From positions 1-64,000 of the forward strand of contig JAFAFA010000012.1 in NCBI GenBank assembly GCA_023423695.1: DNA of 64,000 bases, given 5' to 3'. A program made the translations under genes and the position numbers. The stretch is from Pseudomonadota bacterium (GTDB taxonomy: Bacteria > Pseudomonadota > Alphaproteobacteria > Azospirillales > Azospirillaceae). Shown here one piece after another: positions 16,181-25,500 of the stretch. Positions within the stretch are counted from its first letter, which is position 1; every line of letters starts with the position of its first letter. The notes under the pieces were generated by a model, which saw only the letters and a program-made list of their open reading frames with translations, had not been told where the DNA came from and ran no database searches.

Positions 16181-16832
16181 TGCCCGCGCCTCATCCGACG
16201 CCAATCCCGAACCGCCTGGAAACAACATAAGCGTACAACTCAAACAACGATTGTGGAATCTCCACCTTTCCGCAATGCGGCAAAGTAGACGTCGGCCCGA
16301 CAACGCCCGTCAAGCGTCACCGGCGATACTGTGGCATAGCGCGACGGGAAAATATAACAAAAAGGTAACGCATACTGACCAATAAGCCCGGATCTTGCCG
16401 GGGTGGCGAGGCAACCCCTTGATAGGAAAAGGTCATTTGAACACGCCTTGTTAAAGGACTGAAAGACTTGGGGCACGCCGCGGGTTTTCGCTCCTTTCTC
16501 GCCTATCACAGTCATTCCCGCACGAATGGCTGATTTTTACTCACTGCCGCACAGTGACTGAGCAATTGTCGTCGCAGGCGCAGGCATAGGCACGCAGCCC
16601 GACTGTGGAAATCGGCCCGTTTCCGCGCATCCGACGGACTGGCACGTGCCGTGCAAAGTTGTCGGCGGCAAGCCAACGGCGGCTTGACCAGCGCGAGGCC
16701 AAAGGCTCGGCCCGCACCCAATTCACACGCAACGCGTCCGCCATTTCCTGCCCCCGCACCGGCCCGGTGCCGCGCGGGCCGGCCCCGACGCTGCTTGCCG
16801 TTCCTTCAGCACATGTTCCAAGGGGACTTGTC
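16181..16832. other. 652-base intergenic region with the sigma-54-type promoter of the transporter gene
   Basis: The left part (16200-16400) is the promoter side of the GGDEF-EAL gene and contains AT-rich stretches. The right part holds an imperfect inverted repeat TCACTG-N5-CAGTGA (16541-16557), the -24/-12 promoter at 16639-16655 and a leader of about 165 bases before the transporter start. I see no coding frame with family similarity. Confidence 0.55.
16639..16655 (+). promoter_or_regulatory. Sigma-54 (RpoN) -24/-12 promoter
   Basis: CTGGCACGTGCCGTGCA matches the RpoN consensus YTGGCACGrNNNTTGCW except that the first T of TTGC is G and the r position is T. The invariant GG (16641-16642) and GC (16653-16654) are 12 bases apart as required. 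It points at the formate/nitrite transporter, with a predicted transcription start near 16667. The inverted repeat at 16541-16557, about 90 bases upstream, is a candidate activator site (for example for NtrC). Confidence 0.65.
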
Positions 16833-17669
16833 ATGTCGTATTTGGTGCCCTCCGAGTTCGTCACCAAAATGGTGGATGCCGGCGAATCCAAGATTTTCAT
16901 GTCCACCCGCGACACTGTCATCCGGGCCTTCATGGCGGGTGCGATCCTGGCGCTCGCGGCGGTCTTCGCCGTCACGGTCACGGTCCAGACGGGCTTCCCG
17001 ATCATCGGCGCCATCCTGTTCCCGGTCGGCTTCTGCATGCTGTATCTGCTGGGTTTCGATCTGCTGACGGGTGTGTTCGTGCTGACGCCGCTGGCGCTGA
17101 TCGACAAGCGGCCCGGCGTGACCGTGGGCGGCATCCTGCGCAACTGGGGGCTGGTCTTCCTCGGCAACTTCCTGGGCGCGCTGACGGTGGCGGTGATGAT
17201 GTCGATCGTCTTCACCTACGGCTTCTCCACCCCGCCGGACAAGGTCGGCTCGGTCATCTCGCACATCGGCGAAAACCGGACGCTGGGCTATGCGCAGTAT
17301 GGCGCCGCCGGCATGCTGACCATCTTCCTGCGCGGCGTGCTGTGCAACTGGATGGTGTCCACCGGTGTGGTGGGCGCAATGATCTCCACCTCCGTCAGCG
17401 GCAAGGTGATCGCCATGTGGATGCCGATCATGCTGTTCTTCGGCATGACCTTCGAGCATTCGGTGGTGAACATGTTCCTGTTCCCGTCGGCGATGCTGAT
17501 GGGCGGCAACTTCTCGGTCATGGATTACATGATCTGGAACGAGCTGCCGACGGTGCTCGGCAATCTGGTCGGCGGGCTGGCCTTCACCGGCCTGACGCTC
17601 TACGCCACCCATGTCCGCACCGCCCCGAAGCGCCGCCTCCTGCAGACCGGCCTGCAACCGGCCGAGTGA
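16833..17669 (+). CDS. Formate/nitrite transporter (FNT) family channel
   Basis: A 278-residue inner-membrane protein with six hydrophobic helices, the pentameric FNT channel fold for small monovalent anions (formate, nitrite, hydrosulfide). Family marks are FMAGAILALAAVFAVTV in helix 1, FPVGFCMLYLLGFDLLTG with the conserved LxGxxLxTG-like turn in helix 2, GNFLGAL in helix 3, FLRGVLCNWMVSTGV in helix 5 and FEHSVVNMF in helix 6. The start MSYLVPSEF has AGGGGA upstream; in-frame upstream residues are not family-like. A sigma-54-type promoter upstream and the kinase/phosphatase downstream favour nitrite transport in nitrogen assimilation over formate, but this is inference. Confidence 0.9.
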   Translation: MSYLVPSEFVTKMVDAGESKIFMSTRDTVIRAFMAGAILALAAVFAVTVTVQTGFPIIGAILFPVGFCMLYLLGFDLLTGVFVLTPLALIDKRPGVTVGGILRNWGLVFLGNFLGALTVAVMMSIVFTYGFSTPPDKVGSVISHIGENRTLGYAQYGAAGMLTIFLRGVLCNWMVSTGVVGAMISTSVSGKVIAMWMPIMLFFGMTFEHSVVNMFLFPSAMLMGGNFSVMDYMIWNELPTVLGNLVGGLAFTGLTLYATHVRTAPKRRLLQTGLQPAE

Positions 17670-17701
17670 CGCGCCCTTCCCTCCTTCAGTGCTCAAAACG
17701 A

Positions 17702-17729
17702 CCCCGGTCCGGTTCGGGCCGGGGTTTTT
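17702..17729 (+). terminator. Rho-independent terminator after the FNT gene
   Basis: CCCCGG (17702-17707) pairs with CCGGGG (17719-17724), extended inward by three further pairs including one G-U, followed by five T. It ends only 18 bases before the GTG start of the next gene, so that gene must depend on read-through or on a promoter inside the transporter gene. Confidence 0.8.
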
Positions 17730-17747
17730 CGTGACGGGACCGGCATC

Positions 17748-19472
17748 GTGAAAGAGTTGCGCATATCCATCGGCCAATGGTCCGACAAGGGACGGAAGGA
17801 AGCCAACCAGGACTTTCACGGTGCCCTGATCCCGGTGGCGCCGCTTCTGGGAATGAAGGGCATCGCCGTGGCGCTGGCCGATGGCATCAGCAGCAGCCCG
17901 GTCAGTCACATCGCCAGCGAATCCGCGGTGAAGAGCTTCCTGACCGATTACTACTGCACGCCGGAAAGCTGGTCGGTGAAGACGGCGGCGCAACGCGTGC
18001 TGACCGCGACCAACTCCTGGCTGCACGCCCAGAACCGGCGCAGCGAGTACCGCTACGACCAGGACCGCGGCTATGCCTGCACGCTGAGCGCACTGGTGCT
18101 GAAATCGGCCACGGCACACCTGTTCCATGTCGGCGATTCACGCATCTACCGCATCGCCGGCCGGTCACTGGAGCAGTTGACCACCGATCACCGGGTGGTC
18201 GTCTCGTCGGAGGTCAGCTATCTCGGTCGGGCGATGGGTGTGGCGCCGCATCTGGAGATCGACTACCGCGACGTGGCGGTGGAACCGGGCGACGTCTTCC
18301 TGCTGACGACCGACGGCGTCTACGAGCATGTCGATGCCGAATTTTTAGTCAGCACGATTGCCGAGAACTCGAATGATCTGGACAGGGCGGCGCGACTCGC
18401 GGTCGATGAAGCGCTCCGCCGCGGCAGTCCGGACAATCTGACGATCCAGGTCCTGCGCATCGACGCGGTGCCCGATCCGGATGCCGGCGACCTGTTCCAC
18501 CGCCTGTCCGACCTTCCGCTGCCTCCCCTGCTCGAACCGCGGGCGGAGTTCGAGGGCTACCGGATCCTGCGGGAGTTGCATGCCAGCAGCCGCAGCCACG
18601 TCTATCTGGCCCAGGATGGCGACGGCGGCCCGGCGGTGGTGCTGAAGGTCCCGGCCATCGACCGGCGCGACGACCGCGCCCACCTGCGCCGCTTCCTGAT
18701 GGAGGAATGGATCGCCCGGCGGGTGAACAGCCCCCATGTGCTGAAGCCGCCGCCGCAAAGCCGTCCGCGCCGCCACCTCTATGTCGCGACCGAGTATATC
18801 GAGGGGCAGACGCTGACCCAATGGATGCGCGACCACCCCAGCCCCGACCTGCCCACCGTGCGCGCCATCATCGAGCAGATCGGCAAGGGATTGCAGGCCT
18901 TCCACCGCTTGGAGATGCTGCACCAGGACCTACGGCCCGACAACGTGATGATCGACCGCACCGGCACCGTGAAGATCGTCGATTTCGGGTCGGTTCTGGT
19001 GCCCGGCATCCTGGAGACCATGCCCGACGCCGACCGCGGCGAAATCCTGGGAACCGTGCAATACACAGCGCCGGAGTATTTCCTGGGCGAAGGCGGGACG
19101 TCTGCATCGGATCTCTATGCGCTGGGGGTGATCGCCTATCAGATGCTGACCGGCCGCCTGCCCTATGGCGGCGACGCCGCGACGGCCACCACGCGGGCGC
19201 GCCAGCGCAAGCTGGTCTACCGCACCGCCCTGCACGACGAGCGCGACCTCCCCGTCTGGCTGGACGGGGTGCTGCGCAAGGCGGTCCACCCGGACCCCGC
19301 CAAGCGCTATCAGGAAATGTCGGAGTTCCTGTACGACCTGCGCCACCCGCGCAAGCATGGCCCGGGCGCGCGGCGCCGGCCGCTGATCGAGCGCAACCCG
19401 CTGGCCTTCTGGCAGGGGCTGTCGGCGCTGCTGGCGCTTGCGGTGCTGGTCCTGCTGGCCGGCCGCCCGTAA
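17748..19472 (+). CDS. PP2C phosphatase - serine/threonine kinase fusion, membrane-anchored
   Basis: A 574-residue bifunctional protein. Residues 1-240 form a PP2C-type phosphatase with the metal-binding residues NQD22, ADG (D45), GDS (about 130), TTDG and GSPDN. Residues about 265-535 form a Hanks-type kinase: catalytic lysine K300 (VVLKVP), the loop HQDLRPDN at 392-399 (Gln in place of the usual Arg, so an RD-less kinase that may not need loop phosphorylation), DFG at 412-414 and TAPEYF. Residues 552-571 are a C-terminal transmembrane helix, giving a tail-anchored protein facing the cytoplasm. The start is GTG. Such fusions occur next to nitrite/nitrate transport genes in Pseudomonas; here the FNT channel is the neighbour and a possible target. 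Confidence 0.9.
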   Translation: MKELRISIGQWSDKGRKEANQDFHGALIPVAPLLGMKGIAVALADGISSSPVSHIASESAVKSFLTDYYCTPESWSVKTAAQRVLTATNSWLHAQNRRSEYRYDQDRGYACTLSALVLKSATAHLFHVGDSRIYRIAGRSLEQLTTDHRVVVSSEVSYLGRAMGVAPHLEIDYRDVAVEPGDVFLLTTDGVYEHVDAEFLVSTIAENSNDLDRAARLAVDEALRRGSPDNLTIQVLRIDAVPDPDAGDLFHRLSDLPLPPLLEPRAEFEGYRILRELHASSRSHVYLAQDGDGGPAVVLKVPAIDRRDDRAHLRRFLMEEWIARRVNSPHVLKPPPQSRPRRHLYVATEYIEGQTLTQWMRDHPSPDLPTVRAIIEQIGKGLQAFHRLEMLHQDLRPDNVMIDRTGTVKIVDFGSVLVPGILETMPDADRGEILGTVQYTAPEYFLGEGGTSASDLYALGVIAYQMLTGRLPYGGDAATATTRARQRKLVYRTALHDERDLPVWLDGVLRKAVHPDPAKRYQEMSEFLYDLRHPRKHGPGARRRPLIERNPLAFWQGLSALLALAVLVLLAGRP

Positions 19473-19497
19473 CCGGGGCGGCGCGGCCGAAGGTCAA

Positions 19498-19677
19498 TTA
19501 ATGACCGTGGGCGACCTTGGCGCCTTCCTTCAGCTTGTAGAGGCGAGAGCAGTAGGGGCATTCCACCTGCCCTTCGCGATCCAGCGTCAGGTAGACCAGC
19601 GGATGGCCCAGCGCGCCGCCGCCGCCGTCGCACCCGACGGTCGAGGTTTCAACAAGGATCGTCTCGGTCGGCTGCAT
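19498..19677 (-). CDS. Zinc-finger (CHCC-type) protein
   Basis: A 59-residue protein of the zf-CHCC group, related to the zinc-binding end of the complex I accessory subunit NDUFS6. The ligands are the Cys of TVGCDGG, the His of GHPLVYL, and the Cys pair of VECPYCSRLYKL. This short form is standard in Alphaproteobacteria, and a link to complex I assembly is possible but not shown. AGAGG lies 9 bases before the ATG at 19677; another ATG at 19686 touches that site directly and is less likely. It is convergent with the kinase gene, 25 bases apart. Confidence 0.88.
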   Translation of the reverse strand: MQPTETILVETSTVGCDGGGGALGHPLVYLTLDREGQVECPYCSRLYKLKEGAKVAHGH

Positions 19678-19866
19678 GGCAGTCATCCTCTGTTTTGACA
19701 GGCGCGCCGGTTCACGCCATCGTGGACACGCCCGCTGTCCGGGCCCCCGTCGAGAGGTGCCGCGCGCGCGGGCCGGATGATACCCATCGCGCGCCGCGGA
19801 TCAACGGGGGAAACCACCGGATCGCCGGGCTTTTTCGCCAACCGCAAACATCATGGTTCAGGATCA

Positions 19867-20865
19867 ATGGCCGCGCCCACCGATACCCCCACGCCCGTCT
19901 CGCTCCCGGCCAACGCGGTCGAGTTGCGCGGCCTGACCAAGATCTACCAGCCGACCGGCAAGGCCGGGCCGAAGCATGCGCTGAAGGGCATCGACCTCGC
20001 CATTCCGCGCGGGTCGCTGTTCGGGCTTCTCGGCCCCAACGGCGCCGGCAAATCGACGATGATCAACATCCTCGCCGGGCTGGTGAACAAGACCGGCGGC
20101 ACCGCCAGCATCTGGGGCCACGAGGTGTCGGAGCAGCCGCGCCGCGCCCGCGCCTCCATCGGCGTGGTGCCGCAGGAACTGAACATGGACCCTTTCTTCA
20201 CCCCGCGCGAGATGCTGGAGCTTCAGGCCGGTCTCTACGGCGTGCCGAAGAAGGAGCGCCGGACGGAGGAGCTGCTGAACGCCGTCGGGCTGTCCGACAA
20301 GGCCGATGCCCACGCGCGCTCCCTGTCCGGCGGCATGAAGCGACGGCTGATGGTGGCGAAGGCGATGGTCCATACCCCGCCGGTGCTGATCCTGGACGAG
20401 CCGACCGCCGGCGTCGACGTGGAACTGCGCCGCCAGCTCTGGGACTATGTGCGCACGCTGAACAAGTCCGGCACCACCGTGCTGCTGACCACCCACTACC
20501 TGCAGGAGGCGGAGGAGCTGTGCGACACCATCGCCATCATCAACCACGGGCAGGTCGTGGCGTGCGAACCGACGACGACGCTGCTGCGCCGGGTCGACAA
20601 CAAGGCGCTGTGCCTGACGCTGGACCGCGACCTGTCCGCCGCGCCGCCCTCGCTGGAAGGCTACACGGTGGAACTGCCGGAGCCGCGGCGGATGGTCGTC
20701 CGCTACCAGCCCAGCCGGCAGCGCGCGGGCGCCATCCTGTCGGCACTGGCGGCATCCGGCATCGGGATCGTCGATGTCACGACCGAGGAATCGGATCTGG
20801 AGGATATATTCCTCCAACTGACGGGTGGTGCACACGGCAACACAGGGGTAGTCCATGCGGCGTAG
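19867..20865 (+). CDS. ABC transporter ATP-binding protein (ABC-2 / CcmA-NodI type exporter)
   Basis: A 332-residue ATPase: Walker A GPNGAGKST at 56-64, Q-loop VVPQELNMD, signature LSGGMKRR near 158, Walker B LILDEPTAGVD near 177 and switch His in TTHYLQEAEEL. The sequence IGVVPQELNMDPFFTPREMLELQAGLYGVP, cited here by its ends, and a long C-terminal domain (about 240-325) are those of the DrrA/YadG/NodI group, which works with an ABC-2 permease. No permease gene is next to it, so the partner is encoded elsewhere or the system is split. The start MAAPTDTP is at 19867. The stop overlaps the next gene by 11 bases, so the two are co-translated. Confidence 0.9.
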   Translation: MAAPTDTPTPVSLPANAVELRGLTKIYQPTGKAGPKHALKGIDLAIPRGSLFGLLGPNGAGKSTMINILAGLVNKTGGTASIWGHEVSEQPRRARASIGVVPQELNMDPFFTPREMLELQAGLYGVPKKERRTEELLNAVGLSDKADAHARSLSGGMKRRLMVAKAMVHTPPVLILDEPTAGVDVELRRQLWDYVRTLNKSGTTVLLTTHYLQEAEELCDTIAIINHGQVVACEPTTTLLRRVDNKALCLTLDRDLSAAPPSLEGYTVELPEPRRMVVRYQPSRQRAGAILSALAASGIGIVDVTTEESDLEDIFLQLTGGAHGNTGVVHAA

Positions 20866-21847
20866 CGGATTGGCGGCTGTTCTAGGGCTGGGGCTTCTGC
20901 TTGGCGGCTGTGCCGCGGATTTCCAGCCGATGGGACTTGCCGTCGTCCAGCCGCAGTTGAACGACAAGGTGCTGATCGCCGCCGACGGCTTCGAGCTGCC
21001 CATGCGCTCCTGGCTGCCGCCCGACGGCAAGGTGCGGGCCGCCGTGGTGGCCCTGCACGGCTACAACGACTATTCCAACGCCTTCGACGGCGCCGGCCGC
21101 GAGTTCGCCGCGGCGGGTATCGCCACCTACGCCTATGACCAGCGCGGCTTCGGCGCCACCCGCGACCGCGGCGTGTGGGCCGGCACGCCGACCCTGGTCA
21201 GCGACGCCGGCACCGCGGTGGAGATGGTGCGCAAGCGCCATCCCGGCGTGCCGGTCTATCTGATGGGCGAAAGCATGGGCGGTGCCGTGGTGCTGACTGC
21301 CATGACCGGCCCAAAGCCGCCCAAGGTCGACGGCACCATCCTGGTCGCCCCCGCCGTCTGGGGCCGGCAGGCGATGGGCTTCTTCCCGCGCGCCGCCTTG
21401 TGGGTCACCTACAATCTGGTGCCCGGCATGGTGGTGCACCCGCCGCGCGACCTGAACATTCACCCCTCCGACAACATCGAGATGCTGCGGGCACTGGGCC
21501 GCGATCCGCTGGTCATCAAGGGTTCGCGTGTCGATGCGCTGGAAGGGCTGACCGACCTGATGGGTGCGGCGCTCGACGCCTGCCAGAAGTTGCAGACGCC
21601 ATCGCTGGTGCTCTACGGCGCGCATGAGGAGGTGCTGCCGCCGCGACCGGTGGAACGGGCCCTGAAGGACTTCGAGGCTGGCGGCCGGCATGTCGTCGCG
21701 GTCTATCCCGACGGCTATCACATGCTGCTGCGCGACCTCAAGGGCGGCCTGGTGGTGAACGACATCGTCGCCTGGATCGGCAACCCGAAGATGCCGCTGG
21801 CGAGCGGCGCCGACCGTGCGCCACGGGCTCTGCTCGCCGCCAAGTGA
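20855..21847 (+). CDS. Lipoprotein alpha/beta hydrolase (monoacylglycerol lipase / lysophospholipase-like)
   Basis: A 330-residue protein. The N-terminus is a lipoprotein signal with lipobox LLGGC (C19). The hydrolase domain begins with GFELPMRSWLP and ALHGYNDYSNAF (oxyanion region), and the nucleophile elbow is GESMG with Ser140. The late acid and His are in LYGAHEEVLP (Asp/Glu position) and GYHMLLRD. The pattern is that of the Serine aminopeptidase S33 / PldB group. It would act on lipids at the inner face of the outer membrane or in the periplasm. The gene overlaps the ABC ATPase gene by 11 bases, which suggests a common role in lipid handling. Confidence 0.88.
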   Translation: MRRSGLAAVLGLGLLLGGCAADFQPMGLAVVQPQLNDKVLIAADGFELPMRSWLPPDGKVRAAVVALHGYNDYSNAFDGAGREFAAAGIATYAYDQRGFGATRDRGVWAGTPTLVSDAGTAVEMVRKRHPGVPVYLMGESMGGAVVLTAMTGPKPPKVDGTILVAPAVWGRQAMGFFPRAALWVTYNLVPGMVVHPPRDLNIHPSDNIEMLRALGRDPLVIKGSRVDALEGLTDLMGAALDACQKLQTPSLVLYGAHEEVLPPRPVERALKDFEAGGRHVVAVYPDGYHMLLRDLKGGLVVNDIVAWIGNPKMPLASGADRAPRALLAAK

Positions 21848-22116
21848 GGGCACCGGGGACAAGAGTGCGACATGGTGACATGCTTGGCTGGAAGGGTCGG
21901 GCGATCATTTGCCGCCGTCATGCCCGAGCACCTCGGTCAGCGCATTGGAAACGCTAATATTATCTGATCCGCCTATCCGAAGGATGCTCCGGTTCCATCC
22001 GGCTTTGCAGCCAAAGGTATAGTACCCGTTAGCACCAAAGCCTCTCTGCCCCTTCCGGTGGTTGAAGGATAAGGTACCGCGCAGGCGGACACCGAATGTC
22101 CCCATTGGGAGGAACC

Positions 22117-22365
22117 ATGCACAGCGTCGAATCCCAGGTTACCCCGACCGGTGCCGCCCGCACCGCCGGCACTGCGACGATTGCCCAGACGACCATGACC
22201 TCTACCTTGGATGTTCAAGTCATCGCCGACCGCTATGGTTGGACGACCCCCATGGCGCGCTGGTGGATGGCCTTCGCCGCCTCTTCCGTTGGCCACAAGC
22301 CGGACACCATGATCGCCTTCCTCGACAAGACCGTCGGGGGCGTGACGATGATCCGTCGCCGCTGA
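22117..22365 (+). CDS. Small hypothetical protein
   Basis: An 82-residue protein. The N-terminal 40 residues are Thr/Ala-rich and likely disordered; the C-terminal half (VIADRYGWTTPMARWWMAFAASSVGHKPDTMIAFLDKTVGG) is amphipathic with three Trp and may be helical. The start ATG at 22117 has GGGAGG 5 bases upstream, and a strong terminator follows the stop, so this is a self-contained transcription unit and very likely a real gene. I recognise no family. Confidence 0.7.
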   Translation: MHSVESQVTPTGAARTAGTATIAQTTMTSTLDVQVIADRYGWTTPMARWWMAFAASSVGHKPDTMIAFLDKTVGGVTMIRRR

Positions 22366-22387
22366 CCGCTGAGCGGAGTGAAATAAC

Positions 22388-22412
22388 AAACGGCCCTTCG
22401 GGGCCGTTTTTT
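22388..22412 (+). terminator. Rho-independent terminator
   Basis: AAACGGCCC, a TTCG tetraloop and GGGCCGTTT pair over nine bases and are followed by further T residues. It ends the small gene at 22117-22365; the A-rich foot also gives a weak U-run on the other strand. Confidence 0.9.
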
Positions 22413-22433
22413 GTTGAAGCTCTTGCAGCGGGC

Positions 22434-22577
22434 GCCCCCTCCCCATCCCTCCCCCGCCCTCGGCCGGCCGTAGGCCGGTCCGATAGCGGGAGAGGGGGTA
22501 AGACGCTTGCAGAAGTGATGCGGAAGACAGCGGCAGTTCCCTCTCCCGCGTTAGCGGGGGAGGGATAGGGAGGGGGC
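22434..22577. repeat. Nested palindromic intergenic repeat
   Basis: Outer arms 22434-22457 and 22554-22577 are inverted copies of a 24-base C-rich sequence with one mismatch (CCCATCCC against CCTATCCC). Inside them GCGGGAGAGGG (22486-22496) and CCCTCTCCCGC (22539-22549) form a second perfect inverted pair, and 22461-22478 contains a short CGGCCGGCCGTAGGCCGG palindrome. The whole could fold into one large cruciform. It looks like a REP-like or non-autonomous mobile element that sits between genes; copy number elsewhere is unknown. Confidence 0.7.
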
Positions 22578-22598
22578 AACCGCCAGTGAGCGCGGCCC

Positions 22599-25500
22599 TT
22601 ACACCCCCGGCGGCACGATCCGCCAGATCGCCGCGGGGTTGCGGTGGGGATCCAGCCAGACGTGCTGGAACTTGCCGATCCAGGTGAAGCGGTGGCCGCT
22701 GAACAGATCCTCCACCTGGACATGGGCGCCGTCGGGCAGGCCCAGTTCCCACAGCGGCACCTCAATGGTCCCGCCATGGCCGTTGTGGGGGTCGAGGTTC
22801 ACCGCGATCAGGATCACATTGTCCTTAGCCGCCGTCATCTTGCCATAGAGCAGGATGTTGTCGTCGTGGGCGTTGTAGAAGCGCAGGTTGGTAAACTGCT
22901 GCAGCGCCGGGTTCTCGCGGCGGATGCGGTTGATTGCAGTGACGTAGTCGCGGATGTTGCCGGGCTGGTTCCAGTCCCAGTGCCGGACCTCGTACTTCTC
23001 CGAGTGATTGTATTCCTCCTTGCCGGGATAGGCCTCCGCCTCGCACAGCAGATAGGGACCGTACAGGCCGTAGACGCCAGCCAGCGTCGCCGCCAGCACC
23101 GCCCGCATCATGTGGGCCGGCCGGCCGCCCTGGGTCAGGATCTTCGGCAGGATGTCGGGGGTGTTGGCGAAGAAGTTGGGGCGCATGTACTCCTTCGATT
23201 CACTCTGCGTCAGCTCGGTCAGATACTCGGTCAGCTCCTGCTTGGTGTTGCGCCAGGTGAAGTAGCTGTAGGACTGGGTGAAGCCGACCTTGGCCAGCCG
23301 CTTCATCAGCTTCGGCCGGGTGAAAGCCTCGGCCAGGAACAGGGCGTCCGGGTAGCGGTCCTGCACCTCGCGGATCATCCATTCCCAGAAGGGGAAGGGC
23401 TTGGTGTGCGGATTGTCGACGCGGAAGATACGCACACCCTCCTTGCACCACAGCAGCACCACGTCGCGCAGCGCGTACCACAGGTCCGGATAGGACTGGC
23501 GGTAGAAGCTGACATTGACGATGTCCTGGTACTTCTTCGGCGGGTTCTCGGCGTAGCGGATGGTGCCGTCGGGCCGCCAGTAGAACCAGTGGGGATGCTC
23601 CTTCACCCAGGGATGGTCGGGCGAGCACTGGACGGCGAAATCCAGCGCGATCTCGATGCCGTGGCGCTTGGCCTCGCGCACCAGCCGGCGGAAGCTGTCG
23701 AAGTCGCCGATCATCGGGTCGATGGCGTCGTGCCCGCCCTCCTCGGCGCCGATGGCATAGGGCACGCCGGGATCGTCGGGGCCAGGGTTCAGCGTGTTGT
23801 TCCTGCCCTTGCGAAAGGCGCGGCCGATGGGGTGGATCGGCGGGAAATACAGCACGTCGAAGCCCATGTCGCGCACCATGGGCAGCAGGTTCACCACGTC
23901 GTCGAACGTACCGGGACGCGACGGGTCGGGCGAGGCGGAACGCGGGAAGATCTCGAACCATGCCGAATAGGCGCCGGCGGTGCGGTCGACATAGACCTCC
24001 AGTTCGCGCACATAGCGGGACTTGTACTGCCGCTCGCCATAGAGAGCCATGACACGGCGCGGCTCGTCCGACAGGGCGTAGTCGATGGCCTCGCGGCCGG
24101 CCAGCGCCTGCATCCGTTCGATCACCGCCTCCAGCGCGGCGCGGCCGTCACCATGGTTCAGGTCGAGCGCCTGCTCGACGAAGCGGCGGCCCTCCACCAG
24201 TTCCAGATCGACGACCATGCCGGCATCGACCTTCTTCTTGAAGTCGGCGCGCCAGCTTTCCCACACATCACGCCAGGCTTCGATGCTGTAGGTGTAGCGG
24301 GCGTTGCGGGTCAGCGGCACCCGGCCGACCCAGCGGTCGTTCTCGTGGAAGCGCATCGGCGCTTCGCTCCACTCGTCGTCGCCGTCCGCCTTGTAGATGA
24401 CGGAAGCGGCGAGCACGAAGGTGCCGTCGGTGTAGATGTCGGCCCACACCTCCATCACGTCGCCGACCGCGCGCTTGATGGCGAAGCGGCCGCCATCGAG
24501 TTCCGGATAGACGCTCTCGATGGTCATGCGGCCGGCGGCAATGGAATCCATCCATTCCCGCTCCTCCACGTCGTGGAGTTCGACCGGGTGGCTGCGGGCG
24601 GCGCGGGCGCGGAAGACGCGCAGTTCCATCGGGCGCAGCAGCATCGGCGCGCCGGGCTCCACCGGCAGCGGTTCCGCCTCGGGCGTCACGTCCTCGAACG
24701 CCTCGTAGGTGCCGCCGGTGGCGGCCAGGATCGGGCCGACGTCCAGCGTGTGCGGCCGGTTCTCGTCCGGATTTAGCACCAGGATGGCGCAGCCGTCTGG
24801 CTGGTCGAGGGCGGCGCCGTCCACCTGCCGGATCAGGCCCAGAACCGGGCTGTGGGGGGAGGTCACGCGACGCTGCGGCCCCTCGACGTTCAGGGCCGGG
24901 GTGGCGGCCTTCATGGCGTTGACGGCACCGATGAAACCGGTGAGGTCCAGCTTCGGCTGTTCCCAGTCGGCAGGGCTGGTGCGCACCACGTCCAGCTTGC
25001 GGGTGAAGCCGTATTCATAGCCGACCGGCATCAGCACGCCGGTGGAGAAGCTGGCGGCGAACAGGTAGTGCATCTTCAGCTGGGCGGCGAGCCGCACCGC
25101 GTCCTGACTGCCGACCTCCGCCGCCAGACGGTCGGTGTCGTGGCTCTCGGGGAATGCGATGGACGGCGCGATCCAGCGGAACTCCTCATACTGGTCCAGC
25201 AGCCAGTCGGCCTTGAAGTCCCACCATTTGGCGCTGTTGAACAGGAAATCGAAGCCGGCGCCGCACAGCTCGCGCACCTGCTCCACCGTGCAGCCCAGCG
25301 TCTCGGCGAAGAACTTCACCTCCGGGTTCACGGCCTGGGCGGCATCGATCAAGCTCTTCCACACCTCCGCCGGGACCTGATAGGCGGCGTCGCAGCGGAA
25401 GCCCTTCACGCCCAGCCCGATATAGTGGCGCAGGTAATCGGACCAGTAGCCGATCAGCCCGGCCCGCGACTCCGCCCGATCGTAGTCCAGCGAGGCGAGG

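Noticed and set aside
14108..16288. A 726-codon plus-strand frame opposite the PAS-GGDEF-EAL gene
   Set aside because: The minus strand has four intact domains over the same DNA.
16181..16638. Possible c-di-GMP riboswitch or other structured RNA between the GGDEF-EAL gene and the transporter
   Set aside because: I looked for the conserved cores of known riboswitches and found none; only short inverted repeats remain.
16512..16721. A 69-codon minus-strand frame over the transporter promoter
   Set aside because: It is Arg/Cys/Ala-rich with no ribosome site and overlaps the sigma-54-type element.
22644..24776. A 710-codon plus-strand frame opposite glgE
   Set aside because: It has no domain, and the GlgE catalytic motifs are on the minus strand.
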